Shown here piece after piece: positions 23,561 through 36,591 of a stretch of DNA of 64,000 nt; within the stretch, counting starts at the first letter, position 1, and each line of letters starts with the position of its first letter. Origin of the DNA: Chelonoidis abingdonii (lineage: Eukaryota; Chordata; Testudines; Testudinidae); contig NC_133777.1 in assembly GCF_003597395.2 (NCBI RefSeq), positions 55,781,024 to 55,845,023 of the forward strand, in the 5' to 3' direction. The notes below the pieces were generated by a model. It had not been told where the DNA came from, searched no databases, and worked only from the letters and a program-made list of their open reading frames with translations. Both the position numbers and the translations under genes were made by a program.

Positions 23561-25361
23561 ACCATTCATTCTCTCCCCACTGGTGCTGGATTTAGATGCT
23601 ATGAAGAATTGAAGTGATCTGAGCAGTGTCTGTTTGCGTGCTGTGGAGACCCTATTACATACATGCCTAATGCTGCCACTGTCTTTAATTCATGAGAGAC
23701 CGGTTCACACTCTACAATCAGGCTCACCCCATTGACACTGTATGGTCTCCTTTGAAGAACTAATGTTGCTTAACTTCCTAGTTACTGGAGAGTGTTCCTT
23801 ACAGTGGTGCATTCAGCATTTCCCCCCCACCGAGACTCAGTGCTTCTCTGCAATGGGCCCTGCCTCCAATGGCCAGCGACTGAGGAGCCCAAAAGGCTGT
23901 CTTGCAAATACAGGAGCAGCGGCATTGGCCAGTGCTTAAAGCACAGAACTTGAGATAGACAAATCTGTGCCTGTAGTTATGGTTCTGTTGACTCCCACCA
24001 AGTGCAAGGCATGGTCCTTCTCCTGGTTAGATCAGATTCTAAAATGAGGGTAAAATATTACTGCTTTCCTATTGTGAAGGCTTTTAATTCTCTGACGTTT
24101 GTAAAGCTCTATCAGAGCATCAGATGGAATATGCCACAGAAATGCAGACTTATCATTGCCTTTGTGCTCTAGGGCTGACCCTTCACCTTTCTGCTTGCTT
24201 CTGAAAGCGTGTACTGTAAGTGGACCTGTTGTCTGCAGTTTTTTATAGTGAGGAAAATGTATTTACAGGGTTCTTTGGGCACATGATGGCTTTTTCCTGT
24301 CTGATTATTATGTACAAATTCCCTGTGGCAGGTAATAAACTTCTAATTTTATTGAAAAATCTTGTTTTGATAAGAGAGCTGGACTAAATGGATGTACTGC
24401 ACTCTGGAAGATTTTGTCATCTGTATGATTAGAAGGTAAAAATTGTCTGTAAAATGATATGTTCTGTGGGAGTGAAATCAAGGTTGCAATTCTGTGGATG
24501 GCTCCGCTGGCTCCTTTAACCATGAAAGGGTTGCTGAAGTGGTTTATGAACCACAGCAGAACCCTGAGATCTAATTACAGTCCATGTGTTCGATGGCATC
24601 ACTCACACTGTTATTTACAATACAGATGAAAATATCTTTCAAAAGGTTGGAGGAGGCTGCTTTCGCAAACAAGGAGCAATGACTAGAGAGGCATTTTCTC
24701 TCCCTTATATTGCGTGAGCTTTGACAGACTAGGAAAGGATTCCATTGTTTGTGGCATTGTATTTAGAGAGAGAGGGTTCTAAGGAAATTGCCAATATTGT
24801 GAGGATATTTTTCATCCATACAAAGCCTTTCAACTCGGGCACTTCCACTGCTTCCAGCTTGCCCCATTGCCAGTGTATTGTGACTGTATCTGAATTAGAC
24901 TGCAAAGTCCTTGGGGCACATGCCATGTTTTATTATGCTTATATTTAACACTGAACAAAATGCTCAGAGCTCAACAAATAAATAATAATGCTTGACATAT
25001 GGTTATAATAAGGATAGTGACTGCAAAAATTGCCATCATGGGATTCTATACAGTATTGATTCTTTCTCAGCTAGGATCACCTTTTTTCTCAATTTACGAA
25101 TCAAAAGACAATTTTATTATTGTTCTCAGTTTACAAAAGATAAACTGTTCAGTTTTTAAAATCTCTGCTAACTGCACCTCTGATCCACAAAATCAAGCCG
25201 TGCCCTTCCTGCCTCTTACTAGAAGACAGAATAGACCCCAGCACAGTCTTCTGCACAGTGTTGACTATGAAAAGACAAAATTTACTACATTTCTTACCCG
25301 ACTGTCGCTGATATACCGCTGTAACTTGTCTGTTAGAAATAGAGGGGTGAGTGTGGTATCT
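23561..25361 (+). other. APBA2 intron; MIR/L2-like remnant near 24880
   Basis: Mostly unassigned. The stretch around 24885-24930 (GACTGTATCTGAATTAGACTG and CAAAGTCCTTGGGGCACATG) resembles the tail of a MIR/L2-type element. Confidence 0.35.
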
Positions 25362-25610
25362 CAGGGCTTGTCTACACTACCATGCAGGGACGACTTCAGC
25401 TACGCTACTTACCGCGGTGTCTTCACTGCAGTAAGTCAACAGCTGACACTCTCCTATCTACTCCGCTTGCGCGTCTCATTCTGGTGGAGTACTGGAGTCA
25501 ATGGGACAGCACTCCGCGGTCGATTTCATGTCTGTACTAGACGTGATAAATTGACCCCCGCTGGCTTGATCACTGCCTGCTGATCCAGCAGGTAGTGTAG
25601 ACAGGCCCTC
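25362..25610. mobile_element. hAT-like MITE
   Basis: About 249 bp. Ends are CAGGGCTTGTCTACACTACC and GGTAGTGTAGACAGGCCCT, near-perfect inverted repeats of about 19 bp. There is no coding capacity of its own, and the 194-codon ORF that crosses it is accidental. An 8-bp target duplication was not evident. Confidence 0.7.
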
Positions 25611-27429
25611 AGATACTGCTGTTTGGGAACTGCTTGTAAATGTTTTTGTAGTGGTGATGTTGCTGTCTTGGCTCTGCACTGCTTTGTTTAGAGCAGTAGA
25701 ATAAGGAGATATGTCAGTCACGTGAAAGGAAAACTACTGACTTGGTCCCATTGTGATGTATTTATTTTTTTGTCCAGCTCTAAGAATTTCTGTCTTAATG
25801 TAAAATCTGTGTCTTTGTTCCTGTTCCAAATATGCATTATATTTTTTTGACTATGAAGGGCCAAATTTTTGGCCTCCCTTCATGTGCATGCAATATAACT
25901 GTACCTGATTAAATAAAACAGTTATGCAGTATAAAGAATTGCACTTCATTCCAAGCAAGGCATAAGGATTTTGCACTTCTTTGGAATTTATGCATCTGAA
26001 AAAGGGCATATTGTAAACAAGAGTAATCTAGATTTAGCTGAGTGAGCTGAATAGTCATGTATGCAGCTAGACTTTGGAGTTAGGATCACAATTCTCCAAC
26101 TGGGGCAGGCCTGCCTTGAGAGCAAAGTATTAGCTAGCTAAGTCTCCATTGGCGTGGGGGAGATGAAATGCAGGTGGGGTAATTAATAGATCTATGGTGG
26201 TGTAGTATAGTAGGTATTACTAGAGCTAGTTCAGAACTACTGGTACAGAAGGAGAACTTCTGCTTTGAAGGTCAGCCTCCACTCTGTTCATATTCCCTGT
26301 GCGATCTGTGAACTAGCACTGCTGGTTGGCTATGTGGTGTGGATCATGTGGGAGTGGGCTGATGTGTTTTGTGTCCTGTTCCGGGTGAGTCACAAGGGAT
26401 TCTGATTTTACAGGTGAAAGGCAATGATTGGGGTAGAGAGATGTCCTTTCTGGAGCTGCAGAAGCACTTAAGGCTGGGGCAGGTCCATGTGCACAGAAGC
26501 CAGGAACAAGATTGATTGATTTAGTGCTCAAAGCAAGTTTGCTTTTAGATAGGGGAATTCCATATTTAGACCATAGCCCATTCTGGCAAATTGTCTAAGC
26601 TTTGCAGGATGCAGCAGAGATAATCGGAGCGCCTGGACTTCCTAGGATAGGCCTAGTCTAGACTAGGGTTTGTGATCCTGTGCTGAGTGCCTCCAATGCC
26701 TCCTTCAGTGCCAATCTAGACACTCCACAAAAGTCTATTCTGCGATACAAACAATGATCGTTTCCCCTATGCTGAGTCCTTTTTTAGGAAACTATATTGA
26801 GAACTAAGCTGAGCCCTAGGGTAAACCACAAACCTGCGATTATCTTGTCTGACCTCCCCAGTGACCTTTTCCTCCCTGCCAGCTGCTCCTTTTGAATCAG
26901 ACACATGGGACATGTTAAAAAGCCTTTTCTTCTTGACTTTAATGAAACTTGAAACTTCAGCACTGGTGTAACATCCGACCGTGCAAGTTGCTTTTAAATT
27001 CCTTTGCTGCAGGGGACCCTTGATGAGTGACCATTCTAATCTAAACTAAAAATAAAAATGGGAGAGAGATGAAGTAGGAAGCTGTTCTTTTCAGTATAGT
27101 TCAAAACAAATATTTTCTGACAGCTGACAGATGTGCCATTTTTTTCCCTCTCATGTTTTGTATTGTATTTTTCACAAGATTGTTAAGGTAGACAATCAGC
27201 TGAAAAAAAAAGTAAATTTAAACAAAGTTCCTCTAAATGTAAATCTGTGGAAGGACTCCACTATCATACAATTTCCATCTCTTTACTAATCCCTATTGTA
27301 CCATACTCCCCACTCCCAGCCCAGAACTGAAACTGTGAAAGGGATTTTGTTAAATATTTTTACAATCACATACTTCATAAGGGACCTCTACTCTGAACTA
27401 ATTATCCATTTTACAGCCTGGCTCAACCC
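25611..27429 (+). other. APBA2 intron, nothing recognised
   Basis: Unique-looking AT-rich intron. No supported features. Confidence 0.4.
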
Positions 27430-28380
27430 TCTTATTGTAGTAACGGGACCCACGACAGGCTTCTAAGTCAAGTGGGTCAGAGTGAGTCTACTCACTGGTC
27501 ATAGGTCAGGGTCTCTAGGGTGCACTCCCTAGCTCAGATCTCTTGTGTGAACCATTCTCTGAGACATGGGACTCCACAGTCTAACTCAGATCCTGGAATT
27601 ACTGCCTCAAATCGGGTGACCAGATGTCCCGATTTTATAGGGACAGTCCAGATTTTTGGGGCTTTTTCTTATATAAGCTTCTATTATCCCCCACCCTCTG
27701 TCCCAATTTTTCACATTTGATGTCTGGTTAACCCTAGCTTCAAACCTCCTGAACACCTTAGTTGTTTACACATATTCCTCCCATGACAGGAAGGCAAGGG
27801 ACACAGACTTAGCAAAGTAATTTCTTAATCACAGTCACATCATTTTTAAAAAAAAACCACTACAGAGTTTACAGATCTTTGTACAATAATAGAAGTCCCA
27901 AGATGCAGCCTCCCACCTTTAATCTTACCCCTTGTGTGAATCAGGTCTTGCCAACATTTCTGGCTAAGTGGAGTCCCTCCTGCCTTCTCCCTCTCCAGGT
28001 TGGTCTTCATTGTGGCAATGGATGGTCCCCCTTCAGAGATGCACCCCTCCTTAAATTCAGTTTCTGTCCCTTTTTGCCAAATGTTCCATAGGCTTGCTTG
28101 TGTCCTGTCTCCCTCCAGGCTCCTGTGTAGAATCCATTGTTCCATGAGTATGGTCTGGCAGTTGAGAGAGAATCTGACTCAAATGGCCCTAGTATATTGT
28201 CTTGATGGCTTCTTAGAGATTGTCCTTCACCAAGGCATTGAGCACCTTTCCTGGTCAGAGTAGCTGACTGCAACATAGCATAGTAACCTTGCTTTGGGCA
28301 AAGTTAGACAGGAGTTCAGCACATAACATAAAATGGATGTGCTAATCCAAAATGGAGGATACAGTACAAATAGATATCAC
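27430..28380. repeat. Probable interspersed repeat block (LTR-like), with nested MITE
   Basis: Base composition and wording (TCTCTGAGACATGGGACTCC, TCCCATGACAGGAAGGCAAG) look like LTR-type repeat sequence, but no termini or target duplication were found. A degraded version of 27440-27690 occurs within the noisy block at about 18960-19300, including the nested MITE. It is either a dispersed repeat or sequence duplicated by the misassembly. Confidence 0.35.
27614..27735. mobile_element. Short MITE with GGGTGACCAGATGTCC ends
   Basis: A 122-bp element. The left end GGGTGACCAGATGTCC and right end GATGTCTGGTTAACCCT are imperfect inverted repeats, and the interior has GATTTTATAGGGACAG. I remember this as a very common reptilian MITE. 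It is non-coding. Confidence 0.6.
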
Positions 28381-29680
28381 ATTTGATCTCAGACCTGAAT
28401 AGCCCACTCTGCCACAATCACCATTTCACCACTAAAACAGGACCTCCAGAACCAAATATTGGCAAAAAATCTTCTCCATTCAAATGGTTCCTATGGGTGC
28501 TCTTTAGCAGATTCACTGCATTCAGCACTGAGTGACTTTCTATCTTTATGTGGCAATGGAAATTTAGTCTGATTAAGGACTGCAGTATTTAAATAATTAT
28601 TATGCCCTTGTGCTCTGTTTATTTCTTTTTGTGACCTTTTAAACCGGTTCTGTATTTTTTGGTGAAATATTTCATTTTAGATTTAAAGGGATACTGGCAA
28701 GTTAAATACATATTAAAAGCAAAAACTTTTCCATATACATTGCTAATAACACATTGATTTTTTTAAACAGAATTTAAATTGTAATATCTATTAACTGATT
28801 ACTTTATTGCATTTCTCTGATTTTTGGAAAAGGATAGATTGGTCAGTTTCATCTTTGTTTACAGAAAGTTTCTAATTCATTTATCTGTTGGGTTCCTCTA
28901 ATTCACATGATGGGTTTTGCATGCGAACAATAGATTTTTATTCTGTTCTCATACTGGTATAAATGGACAGTAACTCAGCTGAAGGTAAGGGATTAACAGA
29001 GTAAAATTCAGAGGAGAATTGGGTAAAGGTCTTGTAAATGTGGGGTGATGTTTGTTTTCAGTTGGGAGAAAACAGTCACTGTAATTTTTCTGTTGCTATT
29101 ATTGCTGTAAAAGCTTTTTACCTAATCCTAAATTTTGGATCTAATGTGAACAGAGTGTCCCTTTAAGAGGAGAGCACTATGTTAAGGTCCCCCAGGTAGT
29201 AAAGGCACTATTATTAAAAAACAAGCCAACCTTCTGCAAGGAAAGGCTATAGACAACTGCAGTCAAAAATATATATTAAATTGTCACCAAAATAATAGAT
29301 GCAGTGACAGAACTTACAACTGGTCATTAGGTTTCCTGCAGGTTACTTAGGACAGATTTTTAAAAAGTCGCCTCTATTTGTTCTGAAGACAGGAAGAAAG
29401 ATAATTGAATATAGTCATGTAGGGGCTCAATCTAAAAGTAGATTTTTTTCAAATTTTGAAACTTGAAAAGCTTTGACCAGCTCTCTAAAATAATCAGCTT
29501 CTTCCATCAGAGGCCTGTGTACATGAGAACATAGTCCCAAGTCAATTCTTATGGTCAGGTATATACATCACCCAAAAAATTCCTGCTGTATTTGCCAGCC
29601 TTGGGGAGTCCAGTGATGGAATCTGTAAGGATGCCAAGCTATCTTCTTGCCATTAGTGGTGATCTAGGACACTAGCACTC
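28381..29680 (+). other. APBA2 intron, nothing recognised
   Basis: AT-rich intron without supported features. Confidence 0.4.
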
Positions 29681-29682
29681 AA

Positions 29683-30010
29683 CCTTTCCAGACTACTGTG
29701 CCCCTTTCAAGAGTCTGATTTGTCTTGTGTACTCCCAAGTTTCACCTCACTTAAAAACTACCTGCTGACAAAATCAGACAAAAAGTACAAAAGTGTCCCA
29801 CCCCACTAATACTGAAAAATTGCTTACTTTTTCATTTTTACCATATAATTCTAAAATAAACCGAACAAGTCATTTTCTGTATGAAATTTTAGTTTGTACT
29901 ACTTCACTAGTGCTTTTTATGTAGCCTGTTGTAAAACCAGGCAAATATCTAGATGAGCTGGTGTACTTCCTGGAAGATCTCTGCATACCCCCTGGGTGAG
30001 AACCATTAAG
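29683..30010. mobile_element. hAT-like non-autonomous element
   Basis: Left end AGCACTCAACCTTTCCAGAC and right end CCCCCTGGGTGAGAACCA are degraded inverted repeats of the TTCTCAACCTTTCC type. The interior matches a remembered common turtle repeat (CAAATATCTAGATGAGCTGG). It is non-coding and directly followed by another MITE. Confidence 0.5.
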
Positions 30011-30039
30011 ATAGGAAGAACAGTGCTAAACTATGTTCA

Positions 30040-30329
30040 TAGGTGCTGACTTCCCCTCGGCCTGGTCCTGCCCATGCATCGCCCTCAACTCACCCCCATT
30101 CCACCCCTTCCCCCAAGTCCTCACCCCTTCTCCGCCTCCTCCTGTGAGCGCACCATGTCCCTGCTTCTCCCCCTCCCTCCGGGAAAGTCCTAAGCACCGC
30201 CAAACAGCTGTTAGGTGGCAGAGGGGCAGGAAGTGCTGGTAGAGAGGGGGAGGGAGGTGCTGAGCACCTGTTAATTTTTCCTAGTGGATGCTCCAGCCCC
30301 GGAGCACCCCCGGAGTCAGCGCCTATGAG
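30040..30329. mobile_element. hAT-like MITE with perfect 8-bp target duplication
   Basis: The ends are TAGGTGCTGACT and AGTCAGCGCCTA(TGAG). It is flanked by identical octamers TATGTTCA at 30032-30039 and 30330-30337, the hAT-size duplication. The body is GC-rich and non-coding. Confidence 0.7.
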
Positions 30330-31464
30330 TATGTTCACTGGATTACACGCTGACTGTACCTGTTCCGTTGTGACAGATGCCAGGTGGCTTCCCTGGAGCC
30401 TTCTATTTAAACTGAATCTCTCTCTGTGATCTTGGACTACATGGAGAAAAGCACATTTTAATATAATCTGGTCTGATTTGTGTATAAAGTCATATACCAC
30501 TGATTTAGGGAATCTTCCTCCTGGAGATGGAGCTGATGCAGCACTATGTAGTAATTTTAAAGCTGCAATGTACCCAGAGAGAAATTCCCATGGCAACCCT
30601 TGCATCATATGCTACAAGTGGCACCTCAGCAATAGGAGGGACTCTCACAGGAAACACACCCAACAAAATGTTATTTCAACTTATCATGTTGCTTGGATGT
30701 TTTAGCAGTTAACATTTTCTCATTCATAATTTAGTTGCTTCTACAGACACATTTAAATACCATGTAATTTTGGAAGGATTAATTTGTGGTGTAAACAAAA
30801 ATCTAGGCTAAGGTTTAATTTGGAGTGTGCATATGTATGGACAAAAGGAACATATATTCTTTTGGTTTTTTTCCCTTCCCTGTTTGGCCTGCTTTGAGAT
30901 CAGCTATTGAACTATTGTTCATAAGGTTCCAAGCCTCCCCTGCCTTTTTTATTTATGTCTTTCTTTATTTTTTGCACAGGCCTGAAACTTCATTGCCATG
31001 GTGATAGTGCAACTATTTTATATTTCACTGGGTGATCTGTACACAATCCCAAAGCCATCTGACCTCCTGTGTATTCCAGTGCCTTAGGAATAAAGGGCAA
31101 AATTGTGACACTGTTTTTTTTTTAATTTTTGCGAACAAAACAAACCTCTAAAAGCCTAAAATTAGACCCATAATTCTGTTTTTCTAGTCACATCTTGTGG
31201 AGTCATCACAACACACCTCTTAAGCACAGGTAGATGGACATAAGCTAACATGCTGAAAATAGTGTGGATGTAGTGGCACCGGAATACATTCCTGCCCAAC
31301 CCCATAGGTACATACTTAGGAGGCTAGCCAGATCCACCACAGCCACACTGCTATCTTCAGTGCACCAGCTCAGGCGCGCTAACCTGTCTGTCTACCCAGT
31401 TCCTAGTGACCTGCTACAGCTTCACAACTGCTAACTCTAATTACACTCTGACTTTGCCTGCCAG
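30330..31464 (+). other. APBA2 intron, unassigned, ending in acceptor
   Basis: No features were recognised apart from the final CTTTGCCTGCCAG acceptor of the next APBA2 exon. Confidence 0.5.
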
Positions 31465-31605
31465 ATTTGCAGCTTGATGCGAGGTGGAATAGCAGAACGG
31501 GGCGGGGTCCGAGTAGGACATCGCATTATTGAGATCAATGGGCAAAGTGTTGTGGCCACTGCTCACGAGAAGATAGTACAAGCCTTGTCTAACTCAGTGG
31601 GAGAG
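31465..31605 (+). CDS. APBA2: APBA2 exon: PDZ2 core
   Basis: A 141-nt phase 0/0 exon between TGCCTGCCAG and GTAAGA. The 47 codons read [32 protein letters not shown] and [15 protein letters not shown]. This is the body of the second PDZ domain: the alpha-A turn ([12 protein letters not shown]), the central strand (HRIIEINGQ) and helix alpha-B starting at the conserved His (AHEKIV), which contacts the ligand at position -2. [15 protein letters not shown] favours APBA2; as I recall, APBA1 has a different helix (PHEKIVHILSNAVGE). There are no disabling changes. Confidence 0.95.
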
Positions 31606-33468
31606 GTAAGAATCGTCTGAATTTAAAATATTGTACCAAAATATTGAAACAGGTTGGTGAGAATCTCTCTCTATATTCTTGGGCTCCTGTTGAAAACAAT
31701 CTGGTGCTAAAACTCTCTTACGCCCTCCATCAAACCATACAAGTAAAGCAATTGTGGCTACATTATCTGCATTTTACCATTGGTTTTCAAGAAAGATTTC
31801 CCTGACTGATTGTGACGTTTGAAACTGCAGTCAGACATCAACCATTCAGGTAGGTGAAGAAATATCAGTCAAGCATTGTATAGCCAAGAGCTATGAAAAA
31901 TGTCTGCATCTCTGTTTTAGATTTTCCAGTCATGAGATGAATTGCTAGCCAGAGAGGCGAGCGATTAAGACTGACTAATGTTTTTGCTGAGATTCTCTGA
32001 CTCTGATTAGGGAATTGGGGTAGGAGAGTAAAACGTGTCTGTTCCTCACCATGTTTAGCGAAACTAGTGACTGATAAACAAGATGGGTGTTGGTGACATG
32101 CCTTCTCATCCCTTTTGAATTTCAGATAGCATCACTATGCGCATGCTAACTTGCTGGTCAGTATTTCCATGGCATAACTCTTCCTTCATAAAGCCTTAGT
32201 TAACTGGATTTGTGCAGGGAACACCACAAGGTTGGGGAGATGGAAAACACACACCACACAGCCTTGGGGCTTGCAATAGTGGCGCCTGCATCCACATAAC
32301 TGCAGAGTCAGTAGCCAGTACTCCTTCCACCCTCTGGTTAGGGTGAGGTAGTACTCCTCACCAAGGCCCACACGAAAGGGGTAAAGCAGTGTTTAAGCAC
32401 TGGGTGGTGAGGGCTGTAGGTGGCAGTTTACCCCTTATGAATGGTCATAGCCCTACTTCTAGTGGTGAGATGATATCACTAATTCTGAGTAGTCTGTGTA
32501 TATAAAAATCTTTCAATGGAAGGCTATAGCAGTTAAAAACATAGCCCAGGTAATTTATGACGTTTGGACTACTGCAGCTAGAGTTTGAGCTGTCCTAAGT
32601 AATTGTACATTTATAAAAGGCTTTGGCCTGACTGTGCAGTGTCTGATTTTTTTAAAATAGGCTGACAAGTGCATATTATCATTATTTTAAAATGATCACT
32701 GCTATCTACAACCATACTTGTTTCCTTGCCGCTTGTATTGTAGCAATACGTCTCCTGGTGTAAAATCCAAAGTGGCAGCTCCATCTGTGCTTATTTTGCT
32801 ACAGTTGATTGGTTGGTTGTTTCTAATACCTGCAAAAAAGTTTGTTATAGTTTGTTCATACAATGCCATGTCCTTTAACAATGTTAAATGAAATCTCTGC
32901 TTACCTCCCACTCTTCCTACTGAGTATTTACCAGGATTACTGCCAGATGCTTCCTTTGATTATTTGACTCCTTTACTCCTATCAGAGTCCAATCACCCTT
33001 GCTAACAGGCTTAAAAATGATATTTCTTGTAAATTGCTGATTTAGTAGGAATCGGGGTGGGAGAACTTGCTTTACCTAAATTTGAATGCATTTGAACATT
33101 GTGGGTGGTGAAGTTTAAACTGAATGTTCAAAGGTTCACATTCCATGTTAGAGATACTGTGTTGGATGGGCAGAGAGAGGAAAATCCAGTCCCAGTCAAT
33201 ATTTGAGTAGGCAGGGTGAATTTTCATGTACATGAGATTTTCTTCCTGGCTAATTTCCTTAGCTTGGACAGTGATGGTTGGATGAAATCGGTAATAGCAG
33301 CTGGTTTTCAATTGCATTTGAATACAAACTCTTCCTCCCCCAAGATGTAGGTAGAAACCAGGAAAACCTCCCCTGAAGTCAATGAATGCTGTTAGTGATA
33401 TGTGCATCAGGCCCCTAGTGATTCTGAACTGATAACTGTTACTATATTTTATGTAAATCAATTGACAG
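31606..33468 (+). other. Last APBA2 intron, nothing recognised
   Basis: A 1.86-kb intron with GTAAGA donor and ATTGACAG acceptor. No supported features inside. Confidence 0.6.
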
Positions 33469-33540
33469 ATTCATATGAAGACTATGCCAGCTGCAATGTT
33501 CAGGCTTCTAACTGGCCAAGAGACACCCCTGTACATCTAG
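33469..33540 (+). CDS. APBA2: APBA2 terminal coding exon
   Basis: Twenty-four codons including the TAG stop at 33538-33540. The product is IHMKTMPAAMFRLL then TGQETPLYI. This is the last strand of PDZ2 plus the conserved hydrophobic C-terminal peptide that in Mint proteins can fold back on the first PDZ groove. The ending TGQETPLYI is what I remember for APBA2, whereas APBA1 ends in a QEQPVYI-type peptide. Acceptor and frame agree with the previous exon (E to I junction, phase 0). Confidence 0.95.
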   Translation: MHMKTMPAAMFRLLTGQETPLYI

Positions 33541-34200
33541 CACAAGGCTCTCTCTCTCAACAAAAGAACTAAATGATTCCATCAAAGTTGAAGTCTACAA
33601 AGAAGAAGAAAGAATTTTGTATGAATGAAAGGCTTTGAAACAGGACCTGAAGATTTCACAAACTGAATGGCCAAGAGTCTCTCCCTTGCCAAAAAATGAT
33701 GATCATCTTTATTAAGAACAATGACCCAAAATCTTTGTAAGACATAGTATTTTGCAACATCTTCTAAACTCTTTTCTCATTGAAACTTATACATATTTAT
33801 TTGTAATCTTCATGTGGCATAGTGTACATCTGTCTGTCATGTTTGATAATATGAGAATGAGTCAGCAGAACATTTACTACAACGATAAGCAACTGAACAG
33901 CAGCCTCAATTTAAAAAAAAATATCCAAGTCCCATGTAATGGTCCCTCCACAGCATATTGCGTAATTTGAAAGCTGATCCAGGGCAGATGGCATTTTAAC
34001 GTTTCAGGGATTAGGAATGTGTGCTATTAGATTCTAATGTAAAGTAAAACCGTTGTAGTACTTGGTGTAGTTACATGTTACATTTGTTATAATGGTAAGT
34101 ATAGCAAGGTGTGACTATAAGTGTATAACAAAAGAACAGGAAAGTGTTTCTGATGCTAAATAAAGAATAAATGCCACAAAACTAAACATTTATTTACATT
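33541..34200 (+). other. APBA2 3' UTR with tandem poly(A) signals
   Basis: AT-rich sequence follows the APBA2 stop. Two AATAAA hexamers lie at 34159-34164 and 34166-34171, so cleavage about 10-30 bases later is a reasonable proximal 3' end. A further AATAAA near 34642 could serve a longer isoform. UTR length is inferred, not shown. Confidence 0.55.
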
Positions 34201-36591
34201 TATTTTTAATTTTCATGGTTTAACAGAACTTCTTTTCTGATACTTAAATGTGTTCCATGGTTTGTGTAATATTTTTTTATTACCCTTTGATTTACATTAG
34301 CTCACAAGGGGAGAGCCATCCTTAGTCTTTTATAAAAAACATTCTTGTTCCTGAGGCATTGTTCTGAATGTTTGTTTCTGGTGAATGAGGGGGAACTAGC
34401 ATCAACAGCAGTATTAGTATGTGTATAGATAAAATAAGTAGTAGTGAAGTTGTATTCGTTATGAGAAATTGTTCATTAATGTAACTTTGTCTTGATTTTT
34501 TGGGAGGGGGACAAGGCCTTGAAGAAAATACACTGTGACTTTAGAAGCCATACCATCCAGTAACTAAAGCTTTTTAGGATTTCAAGGGGTAACATACGTT
34601 GCATGCAACTGACCTTAGGAAAGAATTAACCCTATTATCACTAATAAATCTGGAGTAATAAAGACAACTTGCTTATCTTGTTTATTCTGTTAGTAAGTTT
34701 ACTGAATTAAAAAATCTTCCTAGATGAAGAATTAAATGGAGCTATTTCTAAGTGCAGTTGCAAAGAATCACATAGTTGGAATCCATCTGCTGCCTTGAAG
34801 TCAGAATTATAGTAGGTGGTATATCTGCAGAATTCATAGTGAATGGATGCTTGCAATTACCCTACCTTGTTGCCACTGGATGTCACTGTAGCTCATGTGA
34901 ATGTAGTTGAAGCAGCATCAATTTAAAATATTAGCAGCATTGCTGATTGACAAACACACATTCTGAACTAAAGCTACCCATCTCCAGCTACACAGCCTTG
35001 TGACCTTTTCACAGATTGTCTGCCAAGTTCAGCGTGATACAAATGAAAACAGCCAAGCAATTAAACCCCAGAGATGTGTTTATAAAAGTTAAAATTTTGC
35101 ACATTAGACTGGATTCCTTATGAGAACACTGATCATGCCCTTTTCTATCTCTGCCGAGTTGTAGCTTGCATTGTTTTGTTCTTAAAGACCAGGCAGGCAC
35201 CATCTGCTGTTAGCATTGGCATTAGTTGAGTTTTTTTAGACCAATTTTTAATGCAGAAGAACTATTAGAAGAAAATTTTATTACTAAAATTATCCATGCG
35301 AACAAATGGAATAAACCAAATCAGAGGAAGATGATACATCTTTGGCATCCCATTAGGCCCTCAAGATTCAGGGTTTTAAAGAGGTTTTTCAGGGCCCAGG
35401 GCAAAATCTGAAACTGAACCCTCCTCCCTTCCAAAATTACTGTGACAATGAAAGAGTTTAAGATGGGAGGGAATGGGGAGCAGGGTTAGCAAGGGTCCAG
35501 GACAGTGGAGTGGCTGCCCTCCTCACAGGGAGAGAGGAGCTCTAGCCCCTCCGCTGGTGGGAATGGTGTCCACAACCCTACTCCTAGCTCTGGATGGCTT
35601 CGGACCTGCCAGTTGATGACAATAGTGGCAATGATAGGATCTGAGCCTGGCCAGGATAGGGGAGTCAAGTCTCATATTACCCATGATGCAATGCCACTCC
35701 CTCAAATTTGGCTCAGCTCCCCCCCCCCCCAATTTGGGGGGCCCTCTCAAACAAGGCAGGAGGGCAAACTGCCCTTTTTGTGCTTCCCCCAGGTAGCCCT
35801 GTCTGGATTCAGCTCAACGGTTGGCCATGAAAGGTTCTGGAAGTCAGCTTTTAGGCAATTGCAGCAGTGCAATGGCTTTGTCCATAGTGCACCTGCGGGA
35901 CATAATTTGTAGTGAATTTAGACCTTAATTTATAATGGCATCTCCCAAACCACCAAACTCACGAGCATTCAGAAGAAAGCAAAAAATAAACCACTGTGCA
36001 GCCTTTACTAGAATTTAAAAGGGCAATGGGCATTTGAGAAACACAACAGCTCTAGCAGAAAATAACAATTAGCTTAGCGTCATGAAACCGATGTACACTT
36101 AGATATGGAAAGAAAGGAATCAGCAAAAGGAGCTGTGCTCCTATAATAAGAGCGAATTTTTGTATTTCTAACCAAATCAGTTTTTGCAGAAGCAAAGTCC
36201 AGAAATACTTTTTATTAAAACACTGATGATAGTTAAAACCCATTGAGGTACATTAAATAAATGTAACTTGTACAAAAGGTCGCTTGGTGATGGTTTTCAG
36301 GAAATGCTGCATGGCAGCAGCATCTCCATCAATGCGTTCAAATCAATGCGTATCTTTTTGGGAAAAACATTTGTTACAAGTTTAATAATAACCATTTAAA
36401 TTTTGCAAAATGCAGGGCTTAAAAATTTACATTCAGAAAAAGAGTGGTGGTGGTCTGCTATTAAATAAAAAGTGGAATTCCAAAGGAAGACACTTTTTTT
36501 CCTTTCTAAGCCATCCATTATTTGCATTTCTCCATGTGCTGGACTCTTCTCTTTGCTGGAATCAGCTTTTCTGCATACCTGTAAACTGTTG
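34201..36591. other. Region between the convergent APBA2 and ENTREP2 ends
   Basis: Contains the distal APBA2 candidate poly(A) signal near 34642 and, on the minus strand, the presumed ENTREP2 3' UTR. A TTTATT at 36211-36216 is an AATAAA on the minus strand. A C run is at 35720-35730. No additional gene was recognised. Confidence 0.45.

Noticed and set aside
24999..25583. 194-codon plus-strand ORF
   Set aside because: It runs into the hAT-like MITE at 25362-25610 and shows no domain or splice context.
30090..30608. 172-codon minus-strand ORF
   Set aside because: Its GC-rich half is the MITE at 30040-30329 and the rest is intron.
10676..33540. Assignment to APBA1 or APBA3
   Set aside because: The terminal TGQETPLYI and the [15 protein letters not shown] helix fit APBA2 better than the remembered APBA1 and APBA3 sequences.
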